From the NCBI GenBank assembly GCA_024304875.1, contig JAMWZF010000146.1, positions 1-7,521 on the forward strand: 7,521 nucleotides of DNA, written 5' to 3'. Position 1 is the first letter of the stretch, and the number at the start of each line of letters is the position of its first letter. Shown here in pieces: positions 1-5,509 of this stretch. The position numbers and the translations under genes are program-made. Under the pieces are notes generated by a model. The model saw only the letters and a program-made list of their open reading frames with translations. It was not told where the DNA came from and made no database searches. Origin of the DNA: Paracoccaceae bacterium. Its GTDB lineage: Bacteria; Pseudomonadota; Alphaproteobacteria; Rhodobacterales; Rhodobacteraceae.

Positions 1-99
1 CACCTCGTAGTCGAAGGTCTCGCCGGTCAGCTCGGCGGCGGCGGGGCCGGCGGCGGCCATGGCAGCGAGGGCGAGGGTGCTGGACATGGTGCGGATCAT
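1..99 (-). CDS. Secreted/periplasmic protein, N-terminal fragment (runs off left edge)
   Basis: Only the first 33 codons are present, starting at an ATG read from 99 down to 97. The start is supported by an AGGGAG Shine-Dalgarno-like sequence about 6-7 bases upstream (RC of 105-111). The translation begins MIRTMSSTLALAAMAAAG, then an Ala-rich stretch ending PAAAE. This looks like a Sec signal peptide: basic residue, hydrophobic core and an AAA cleavage site near residue 22. The mature protein begins ELTGETFDYEV. That start resembles some exported dienelactone-hydrolase-like proteins of Rhodobacteraceae, but 11 mature residues cannot establish a family, so this is only a guess. A TTGACC hexamer (RC of 152-157) lies upstream and could be a -35 element, but no good -10 follows at normal spacing. 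Export is likely; the function is unknown from this window. Confidence 0.7.
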   Translation of the reverse strand, partial: MIRTMSSTLALAAMAAAGPAAAELTGETFDYEV

Positions 100-175
100 G
101 GTGGTCTCCCTGTTGGCTGTTGCCCCCGGGGAGCTAGGGCACGTCCCGCAGGGTCAACGCGACCTTGCGAGCTTG

Positions 176-197
176 TGACCGCAGGGGCCGGCGGTCA
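176..197 (-). terminator. Hairpin at the 3' end of the kinase gene (candidate terminator)
   Basis: A perfect 7-bp inverted repeat, TGACCGC (176-182) and GCGGTCA (191-197), with an 8-base loop. The right arm contains the kinase stop codon (TCA at 195-197, read as TGA). No T-tract follows on the minus strand, so intrinsic termination is uncertain. It could instead stabilise the 3' end of the transcript. Confidence 0.35.
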
Positions 198-1790
198 GGA
201 GGCGACCGCATCCTCGGCGGCCGCGGCCTCGACGTCGGCAGGCACCTCCATCCGGCAGTGGAACCCGCCGCCCGCGGCGGACCGGGTCAGCCGGCCGCCC
301 AGCTGACCCTCGACCGTCAGGGCCAGAAGGCGGGTGCCGAAGCCGTTGCCCGTCGCTGCATCGAAGGGCTGGCCGCCGGTCTCGCGCCAGTCGATCTGGA
401 GGATCCGGTCCGGGCGAACCTGCCAGGCGACGTCGAGGCGCCCGTCCTCGACCGACAGGGCGCCGTACTTGACCGCGTTGGTGGTCAGCTCGTGCAGGGC
501 CATGGTGATCGGCTGGGCCATCCGGGGCACCAGAAAGGTGGGTGGCCCGTCCACCCTGATCCGGTCCTGCATGGCCGGCAGGTAGGGGTCCAGCTCGCCG
601 TCCAGGATATCGTGCAGGCGGGCGCCCTTCCAGTTTTGGCCCGACATCAGGCTGAGGGTGCCGGCCAGGGCCCCCATCCGGTCCATGATCGATGCGCGCA
701 GGGTCTCGATATCCGGGGCGCGCACGTTGCGGATGATCGCCTGCGCCACAGCCAGCATGTTGCGGGCGCGGTGCTCGATCTCGAAGGTCATGGCCTTCTC
801 CCGCTCGGCCGCACGTTCGCCCTCGAGCGCGTGGATGGTCCGCGAGAACACCTGTTCGACCGTCGAGACATCCTCGTCCGTCCAGTCCCGCACCTCGGCC
901 CGGTGGACGAAGAGGACGGCCTGCAGGTCACCGCCCTGGGTCCACGGAACCGCCAGCACCGAGCCGGCGCCGAGCGCCCGGAGCCGTGCTCCGATCTCTT
1001 CGGTCATTGTCCCTGTGTCGCCGATCCGCACGATGCGCCCGCCCGTCATTCTGCGGGCGAGAGCGTGAAGGCTGGACCAGGCCAGGACGGGGGCGACGGG
1101 ATCGACCCCTGGCGCGCACCATTCTGTCCGCACCGGAAGGTCCGCCGAGACACGGTCGACCTCGCGCAGGCCGACCCGTATCGCGCCGAGGTGGCGCCCC
1201 AGCTCGCGGCAGGCGGTCTGCATCACCTCGTGCGGGCCGGCGCATCTGCGCAACGTGTCGCTGAGACCGAGCAGGAACCCGGTCTGGCGCTGCTTGAGCA
1301 CCTTTGCGGTCGTCTCCATGCCAGAGTTGAAGATGCCCTCGATCGCGCCGTCCGCGCCCGAAATGGGCGTGAAGCTGTACGACCAGTAGGTCTCTTCCTC
1401 GACGCCGAAGCGCTTCATCGGGAGGAACTGGTCATCGAGGAAGAGCCCTTCGCCGGTCTCGATCACCTCGATGAACTGCGGCTCGATCACGTGCCAGATG
1501 TCGGACCAGACCTCGCGCGCCGGCTCGCCCAGGCAGGCGGGGTGCCGCGGACCGGGGATATGCGCCCAGGCGTCGTTGTACAGAAGGCGCAGATCCGAGC
1601 CCCAGTAGATCGCCGTGGGAAAGGCCGAGTTCAGGCAGATGTCCAAGGCCGCCCGCAGCGAGGCCGGCCAGTCCTCGGGCGCACCGAGGGGATGGCCCGG
1701 CCAGTCGAACTCCCGGAGCCGGCGAGCCATGTCGCTGCTGCCCGACAAGAAGCTCATCGGCGTGCGGTCGGGGCTTTGTCGTCTGAGCAT
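195..1790 (-). CDS. PAS-GAF sensor histidine kinase of the HWE family
   Basis: A 531-residue cytosolic kinase that would autophosphorylate on His in response to an unknown signal. I see no signal peptide or membrane segment. Residues ~45-165 form a PAS domain of the type with YWGSDLRLLYNDAW and EEETYWSYSFTPI; there is no LOV-type NCRFLQ cysteine motif. Residues ~180-325 look like a GAF domain. The kinase core has the phospho-acceptor His340 (IEHRARNMLAVAQ), the N-box HELTTNAVKYGALS (433-446), the WRE motif (Trp468, Glu470) and a GFGTRLL glycine box (483-489). The His plus WxE combination defines the HWE family. I chose the ATG at 1788-1790 because AAGGA precedes it; the longer in-frame start (1862) lies inside the promoter region, and the ATG at 1757 has no ribosome site. 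No receiver domain or response-regulator gene is nearby, so it is an orphan kinase here. It is divergent from ohr. The family call is firm; the signal is unknown. Confidence 0.93.
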   Translation of the reverse strand: MLRRQSPDRTPMSFLSGSSDMARRLREFDWPGHPLGAPEDWPASLRAALDICLNSAFPTAIYWGSDLRLLYNDAWAHIPGPRHPACLGEPAREVWSDIWHVIEPQFIEVIETGEGLFLDDQFLPMKRFGVEEETYWSYSFTPISGADGAIEGIFNSGMETTAKVLKQRQTGFLLGLSDTLRRCAGPHEVMQTACRELGRHLGAIRVGLREVDRVSADLPVRTEWCAPGVDPVAPVLAWSSLHALARRMTGGRIVRIGDTGTMTEEIGARLRALGAGSVLAVPWTQGGDLQAVLFVHRAEVRDWTDEDVSTVEQVFSRTIHALEGERAAEREKAMTFEIEHRARNMLAVAQAIIRNVRAPDIETLRASIMDRMGALAGTLSLMSGQNWKGARLHDILDGELDPYLPAMQDRIRVDGPPTFLVPRMAQPITMALHELTTNAVKYGALSVEDGRLDVAWQVRPDRILQIDWRETGGQPFDAATGNGFGTRLLALTVEGQLGGRLTRSAAGGGFHCRMEVPADVEAAAAEDAVAS

Positions 1791-1801
1791 GGTGTGACGT
1801 G

Positions 1802-1806
1802 TCCTT
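1802..1806 (-). promoter_or_regulatory. Ribosome binding site deciding the kinase start
   Basis: On the minus strand AAGGA lies 11 bases before the ATG at 1790, inside a purine-rich GGGGGGAAGGAC stretch. The alternative in-frame starts lack a comparable site, so this favours the 531-residue product. Confidence 0.5.
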
Positions 1807-1867
1807 CCCCCCTCACCGTGACGGATTATGCCGCCGGTGCAAGGAAATTGCCGGGTGCACAAACAAT

Positions 1868-1896
1868 GTTATCGCGTGCCGGATGACTTTGGTCAC
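1868..1896 (-). promoter_or_regulatory. Candidate sigma70-like promoter for the kinase gene
   Basis: Read on the minus strand, GTGACC (RC of 1891-1896) and GATAAC (RC of 1868-1873) are separated by 17 bases. Each matches 4 of 6 positions of TTGACA and TATAAT. It would give a leader of roughly 70 bases before the kinase ATG. It lies in the gap shared with the divergent ohr gene. This is pattern matching only. Confidence 0.3.
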
Positions 1897-1942
1897 GATG
1901 CCTTACATTGGCAGGCATCCACCAAATGAAAGGATCCGCCCC

Positions 1943-2371
1943 ATGAGCACCGATATCAAGTACTGGACCGAGAGCCACGCGACCGGTGGCGGCCGCAACG
2001 GCATCGCCGGCCTGACCGACGGCAAGCTGACCGTTCGGATGACCAGCCCCAAGGAACTGGGCGGCGACAGCAAGGGGCACAACCCCGAGGAACTGTTCGC
2101 GGTCGGCTATGCGGCCTGCTACCTCGGAGCGATGCGCTTTGCGGCGCAGTCCGAGAAGTTGGGCGAGGTGCCGGAGGATGCGACGGTGAACGCCCACGTC
2201 GGTATCGGGCCGCGGGACGACGGCGGCTTCGGCCTCAAGGTGAAGCTCGAGGTCTCCTTGCCGGGCGTCGAGAAGGAGACCGCCGAGAAGATCGTCGAGC
2301 GGGGTCACTTCATTTGCCCCTACTCCAACGCGACGCAGGGGAACATCGAGGTCGAGACCGTCCTGAAGTGA
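1943..2371 (+). CDS. ohr: Organic hydroperoxide reductase (Ohr, OsmC/Ohr family)
   Basis: A 142-residue cytosolic thiol peroxidase that reduces organic and fatty-acid hydroperoxides to alcohols, in the family normally recycled by lipoylated proteins. The length is typical of Ohr. The reactive cysteine Cys59 lies in NPEELFAVGYAACYLGAMRF, and the resolving Cys125 lies in HFICPYSNATQGNIEV. The accessory Arg18 (GGGRNG) and Glu49 (NPEE) sit at spacings matching the Arg/Glu pair of characterised Ohr enzymes, so all catalytic residues are present. The C-terminal CPYSNAT segment favours Ohr over OsmC. The start at 1943 is preceded by GAAAGGA with AAGGA 8 bases from the ATG; the longer in-frame start at 1799 would run through the intergenic region and is rejected. 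No OhrR (MarR-type) regulator gene is visible beside it. A strong hairpin follows the stop by 7 bases, so it is probably monocistronic. Confidence 0.96.
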   Translation: MSTDIKYWTESHATGGGRNGIAGLTDGKLTVRMTSPKELGGDSKGHNPEELFAVGYAACYLGAMRFAAQSEKLGEVPEDATVNAHVGIGPRDDGGFGLKVKLEVSLPGVEKETAEKIVERGHFICPYSNATQGNIEVETVLK

Positions 2372-2378
2372 GACATCG

Positions 2379-2404
2379 GTAAGGCGGGGCCAGCCCCGCC
2401 TTAC
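2379..2404. terminator. Perfect 12-bp hairpin after ohr
   Basis: GTAAGGCGGGGC (2379-2390) and GCCCCGCCTTAC (2393-2404) are exact inverted repeats with a CA between them (realistically 11 bp with a 4-base loop). It starts 7 bases past the ohr stop. The AAGG...CCTT outer pairs resemble alphaproteobacterial terminators, giving a short TT after the GC core. There is no longer T-tract on either strand. The symmetry would let it act in both directions, and it separates ohr from the AKR operon. Confidence 0.75.
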
Positions 2405-2500
2405 ACGTCAGGTGGGGTGGGTCAGGGACACCAGTGCCTTCGCTGCGCCCGGCCCCACGCCGCCCTTGACCCCGTACCGCGCCGCGGCCCACGGTGGCGC

Positions 2501-3436
2501 ATGACAGAGATCACCACCCGCGCCGGCGACCCGGTTTCCCGTTTCGCCTTTGGCACCATGCAGTTCGGCGGCAGGGCCGACCCCGCGGCCTCGCACGCGA
2601 TGTTCGATGCCGCCCGGACCAAGGGCATCACCCATTTCGACACTGCCCATGTCTATACGGGCGGCGCCTCCGAGACCCTGCTGGGCAAGTTCGCGCGGCC
2701 CGAGCGCGAGTCGCTCTACATCGCGACCAAGGCGGGCTACGACACCGGCTCCTCCGCAGAAAACATCCGCCGGACCTTCGACATCAGCCGCGGGCGCCTG
2801 GGGATGGACGCGGTCGACCTGCTCTACCTGCACCGCTGGGACGCCCAGACGCCGCTCGAAGAGACCTTCGAGTGCCTGGCCGAATTGCAGCAGGCGGGCC
2901 TGACCCGGCACATCGGCGTGAGCAACTTCGCGGCCTGGCAGGTGGTGAAGGCGCAGGGCGTGGCGAAGAACTTCGGCACCCGGATCGACTGGATCCAGCC
3001 GATGCTGAACCTCGTCAAGCGTCAGGCCGAGGTGGAGATCCTGCCGATGGCCGAGGATCTGGCTATCGAGGTCGCTCCCTATTCGCCGCTCGGCGGCGGC
3101 CTCTTGACCGGCAAGTACGCGGGCGAGACGGCCGCGGGCCGGCTGATCGAGGACAAGGCCTACGCCGCGCGCTACGCTCCTGCGTGGATGCGCGAGGCGG
3201 CGGCGGGGCTTGCCACCATCGCCAAGCGCGAAGGAGTGGCGGCGGCGACCCTTGCTGTTGCCTGGCTTGCCCGTCACGCGCCGCGGGTCCGCCCGATCCT
3301 CTCGGCCCGCTCGGCCGAGCAGCTGGCCCCCTCGCTGCGGGCGATCACCTTCCAGATGCCCGATACCCTCTACGCCGAGATCAGCGCCCTCTCCCCCGCT
3401 CCGCCCCCGGCCACGGACCGGCTGGAGGAGGCATGA
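2501..3436 (+). CDS. Aldo/keto reductase, NADPH-type
   Basis: A 311-residue soluble (alpha/beta)8-barrel oxidoreductase that would reduce an aldehyde or ketone with NAD(P)H. The complete catalytic tetrad is visible: Asp47 (THFDTAHVY), Tyr52, Lys77 (IATKAGYD) and His111 (LYLHRWD). Other family marks are FGTMQFGG near the N-terminus, HIGVSNF (137-143), YSPLGGGLLTGKY (194-206) and the cofactor-end segment SARSAEQL (268-275), whose Arg and Gln sit where the 2'-phosphate and adenine are usually bound. The start at 2501 fits the usual distance to the first strand; the in-frame ATG at 2417 would add 28 Arg/Pro-rich residues unlike the family. The ribosome site is weak (GGTGG). It ends in an ATGA overlap with the downstream flavoprotein gene, so the two are co-transcribed and translationally coupled. 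The family is certain; the substrate is not deducible, but the partner suggests a carbonyl connected with amino acid or amine oxidation. Confidence 0.93.
   Translation: MTEITTRAGDPVSRFAFGTMQFGGRADPAASHAMFDAARTKGITHFDTAHVYTGGASETLLGKFARPERESLYIATKAGYDTGSSAENIRRTFDISRGRLGMDAVDLLYLHRWDAQTPLEETFECLAELQQAGLTRHIGVSNFAAWQVVKAQGVAKNFGTRIDWIQPMLNLVKRQAEVEILPMAEDLAIEVAPYSPLGGGLLTGKYAGETAAGRLIEDKAYAARYAPAWMREAAAGLATIAKREGVAAATLAVAWLARHAPRVRPILSARSAEQLAPSLRAITFQMPDTLYAEISALSPAPPPATDRLEEA
3424..3431 (+). promoter_or_regulatory. Ribosome binding site GGAGGAGG inside the AKR 3' end
   Basis: A strong purine run (GGAGGAGG) inside the last codons of the AKR gene, immediately before the ATGA junction at 3433-3436. 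It sets the start of the flavoprotein gene and supports re-initiation by ribosomes finishing the AKR. Confidence 0.7.
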
Positions 3437-4503
3437 GGGACTTCCTGATCGTCGGCGGCGGCGTCGCGGGCCTCTCGGCCGCCGCGACGCTCTCGGAACT
3501 GGGCAGCGTCACCCTGCTGGAGCGCGAACCGGCGCTCGGCTACCACACCTCGGGCCGATCGGCCGCGCTGTTCGAGGCGAACTACGGCAAGCCCTCGACC
3601 GTGGCCCTGAACCGGGCGAGCCGGGACTACCTGTCGGACCACCGGCTGCTGTCGCCACGGGGCCTGATGGTCGTCGCCTCGGCCGAAACCGCCGCGTTGT
3701 TCGACGAGGACGTCGCCGCAATGAAACTGGAGCCGATCAGTGCCGCGGAGGCGTTGGCGAAGATCCCGGTCCTGAACCCCGCCGCCTACGACCGCGCCGC
3801 CTTCGATGCCGCCGCCTGGGACATCGATACCGACGCGCTGTTGCAGGGCTATGCCAGGACCGCCCGGGCGAACGGGGCGGAGGTTGTGACCAGGGCCGAG
3901 GTGACGTCGATCGCCCGGACCGGGGACGGCTGGGCCGTGACCGCCGGCGAGGTCCACGAGGGCCGGGTGCTGGTAAATGCCGCCGGGGCCTGGGCCGACG
4001 TGGTTGCCGCCCTGGCCGGCATCGCCCCCCTCGGACTGACGCCGCTCCGCCGCTCCATGGCACGGGTCGCGGCACCGGAGGAATACGACGTAAGCGCATG
4101 GCCGATGCTCTTCGGGCCGGGCGAAGCCTGGTACATGAAGCCCGACGCCGGGGCGCTGCTGATCTCGCCCGCCGACGAGGACCCGGTGCCGCCGATGGAC
4201 GCCTGGGCCGAGGACATGGTCCTGGCCGAGGGCATCGCCGAGTGGGAGGCGGTGGTGACGACGCCGGTGACGCGGATGCTGGCGAACTGGGCGGGCCTGC
4301 GGACCTTCGCCCCGGACCGGGCGCTGGTGCTGGGCCCGGATCCGGCGGAGGCGTCCTTCGTCTGGTGCGCGGGCCAGGGCGGCTACGGGATGCAGTCCTC
4401 GCCGGGCGCCAGCCGATTCCTGGCCGAGGTCCTGGGCGGGAAGGATCCGACCGTGGGCGCCGAGGTTGCCGCGGCCCTGTCGCCGGCGCGGTTCGGGCGC
4501 TGA
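3433..4503 (+). CDS. FAD-dependent D-amino-acid dehydrogenase-like oxidoreductase (DauA-like, DAO superfamily)
   Basis: A 356-residue flavoprotein expected to oxidise a C-N bond (D-amino acid or related amine) to an imine, then a 2-oxo acid. The Rossmann FAD motif FLIVGGGVAGLSAA is at residues 4-17, with Glu30 ending the second strand as the ribose ligand. The central part (IDTDALLQGY, 131-140; VNAAGAWAD, 181-189) and the C-terminal FAD segment (CAGQGGYGMQSSPG, 312-325) match the catabolic D-arginine dehydrogenase of Pseudomonas aeruginosa over its whole length, as I recall that sequence. Active-site positions kept are Tyr51 (their Tyr53), Tyr234 (Tyr249), Arg207/208 (Arg222) and Arg290 (Arg305), which hold the carboxylate. 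Two others differ: Leu46 replaces His48 and Leu78 replaces Glu87, the residue that contacts the guanidinium. D-arginine is therefore an unlikely best substrate. There is no signal peptide. It is translationally coupled to the AKR. The family is firm; the substrate is open. Confidence 0.88.
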   Translation: MRDFLIVGGGVAGLSAAATLSELGSVTLLEREPALGYHTSGRSAALFEANYGKPSTVALNRASRDYLSDHRLLSPRGLMVVASAETAALFDEDVAAMKLEPISAAEALAKIPVLNPAAYDRAAFDAAAWDIDTDALLQGYARTARANGAEVVTRAEVTSIARTGDGWAVTAGEVHEGRVLVNAAGAWADVVAALAGIAPLGLTPLRRSMARVAAPEEYDVSAWPMLFGPGEAWYMKPDAGALLISPADEDPVPPMDAWAEDMVLAEGIAEWEAVVTTPVTRMLANWAGLRTFAPDRALVLGPDPAEASFVWCAGQGGYGMQSSPGASRFLAEVLGGKDPTVGAEVAAALSPARFGR

Positions 4504-4674
4504 GGAGCACCGCCCAGCACGGGACGTCCGAGGGAGGGGTCGGGCTGCGAAGGGCGACCGCCGCGCCTCTCGATACTGGAAACCGGCCAACCCTGCGCAA
4601 CGGCCCGCACCTGCGGGAGGCAGACCGCGCCTTCGGCATTTGACGCCGGCATGACCGGCCGGCCGGCCCCCTCC

Positions 4675-4697
4675 CGGCGGTCCGCCGCTGGCTTTTT
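4675..4697 (+). terminator. Possible terminator after the AKR-flavoprotein operon
   Basis: CGGCGG (4675-4680) and CCGCCG (4682-4687) around a single T can form a 5-bp stem with a 3-base loop. A run of five T residues lies at 4693-4697, the only such run in the gap. The T-run is 5 bases from the stem, so the match to an intrinsic terminator is poor. The preceding part of the 4504-4788 gap holds no supported gene. Confidence 0.3.
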
Positions 4698-4716
4698 CCC
4701 GCATGGGCGGCCCGCC

Positions 4717-4746
4717 CTGTCGCCCGCCGGTCGGGGTCGCTATGGT
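4717..4746 (+). promoter_or_regulatory. Weak candidate promoter for the exported protein gene
   Basis: CTGTCG (4717-4722) and TATGGT (4741-4746) are separated by 18 bases. The -10 matches 4 of 6 consensus positions and the -35 only 3. It is placed sensibly 42 bases before the ATG at 4789 and after the possible terminator. Confidence 0.25.
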
Positions 4747-4788
4747 CCGGCTCGAGCAGCCACCAAACTCCAGAAGGATACGCCTCGA

Positions 4789-5250
4789 ATGCGCCTCGCC
4801 CTCACCACTGCCTTCGCCCTCCTCCCGGTCCTCGCCGCCGCGCAGGAAGACCCCGTCGACCGGATCGCCGCCGCCAACATCGCCATGGCAGAGCAGATGG
4901 AGGCCTTCTTCCTGTCCCGTGCGCCGGAGCTGGAGGACCGGATGCCCGATCATTCCTGGAACGACGAGATGCGCGCTGCCGGGGAATGTTTCGTTGCCGG
5001 TTACGAGGAAGAGCAGGGCAAGGAGGGCCTCGACGCCTACATCACCGCCATGGAGACCTGGTCCGAGACCGAGATCACATCCTTCGAACAGATGAACTTC
5101 GGCATGCCCGAAATCCTGACCGATCCCCTGCCCCAGCGCCTCAGCCAGGAGTGCGGCGTGATCGAGATCAGCGTCCGGCGGGCGCAGGAGAGCGGCTTCA
5201 TCGAGGCTCTCAGCGATCCCGAGATCATGGGCCGCGTGATGGCCGAGTAG
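4789..5250 (+). CDS. Small exported protein of unknown function
   Basis: A 153-residue protein. The N-terminus MRLALTTAFALLPVLAAAQ is a compact Sec signal peptide with probable cleavage at the AAA/Q boundary near residue 18, so the mature protein of about 135 residues should be periplasmic or secreted. The mature part is acidic and mostly helical by composition: DRIAAANIAMAEQMEAFF, then an EEEQGKEGL stretch, then a region ending DPEIMGRVMAE. It has exactly two cysteines, Cys67 (AAGECF) and Cys122 (SQECG), well placed to form one disulfide in the periplasm. I do not recognise a domain or catalytic motif. The start at 4789 is supported by AGAAGGA about 10 bases upstream and by the signal peptide; the longer in-frame start at 4651 would bury the signal peptide behind 46 Arg/Pro-rich residues. 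It appears to be transcribed alone, separated by 285 bases from the operon upstream. Confidence 0.85.
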   Translation: MRLALTTAFALLPVLAAAQEDPVDRIAAANIAMAEQMEAFFLSRAPELEDRMPDHSWNDEMRAAGECFVAGYEEEQGKEGLDAYITAMETWSETEITSFEQMNFGMPEILTDPLPQRLSQECGVIEISVRRAQESGFIEALSDPEIMGRVMAE

Positions 5251-5266
5251 GCCACAGGCCACCGCC

Positions 5267-5284
5267 GCCCGGTCCTTCCCGGGC
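5267..5284 (+). terminator. Hairpin after the exported protein gene (candidate terminator)
   Basis: GCCCGG (5267-5272) and CCGGGC (5279-5284) form a perfect 6-bp stem with a 6-base pyrimidine loop, 16 bases past the stop codon. No T-tract follows. Placement between convergent genes makes a terminator plausible. Confidence 0.35.
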
Positions 5285-5446
5285 AGCGGACCGATCTGCA
5301 CCGGCCGGAACCTGCGACTTCAAAGGTATGCGGCGCCCGCGACCCGGCGCGCGTGCATCGCCCGCAGCATCGGCGCCCCGGGGACAGCTGACGCCCCCCG
5401 TCCGCCGGCATCCACAAGCGTCACCGCCTCGGCCTGTTTGCCGGGG

Positions 5447-5484
5447 CCGGATGGTGCGGCGCGGCGCGCGGGGTCGGCATCCGG
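5447..5484 (-). terminator. Long-loop hairpin downstream of the DMGDH-like gene
   Basis: CCGGATG (5447-5453) and CATCCGG (5478-5484) are a perfect 7-bp inverted repeat with a 24-base G/C-only-rich loop, beginning about 25 bases past the minus-strand stop at 5510. It has no T-tract. It could be a 3' end structure or a chance product of base composition. The rest of 5251-5509 shows no supported gene. Confidence 0.25.
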
Positions 5485-5509
5485 ACGGCGTGATTTCCGG
5501 TATCCGGGC

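Noticed and set aside
131..157. TTGACC on the minus strand upstream of the secreted-protein gene as a promoter or MerR-type site
   Set aside because: No -10-like hexamer occurs at 16-19 bases (the closest, TAGCTC, is at 15), and I found no convincing dyad in the spacer.
1843..1870. GGAAA...TGTT resembling an EcfG (general stress response) promoter
   Set aside because: The spacer is 19 bases instead of 16-17, and the elements are imperfect (GGAAA instead of GGAAC).
165..1886. Plus-strand open frame of 573 codons covering the kinase gene
   Set aside because: It is antisense to an intact kinase with all motifs, its translation is Arg/Gly/Pro/His-rich with no domain, and it runs through the intergenic promoter region. 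It is a shadow of GC-biased third positions.
2408..2500. Minus-strand reading ending GPGAAKALVSLTHPT just before the ohr hairpin, as a gene remnant
   Set aside because: The frame continues as an antisense shadow of the AKR gene, with no recognisable domain and no start signal. A remnant cannot be shown without homology searches.
2494..4503. Continuous plus-strand frame suggesting a 669-residue fusion ending in the flavoprotein
   Set aside because: The first ~313 codons are an out-of-frame reading of the AKR gene. The true start at 3433 has its own strong ribosome site and begins exactly at the FAD-binding strand.
3370..5301. Minus-strand open frame of 643 codons across the flavoprotein and exported protein genes
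   Set aside because: It spans two real genes and their gap, has low-complexity composition and no recognisable domain.
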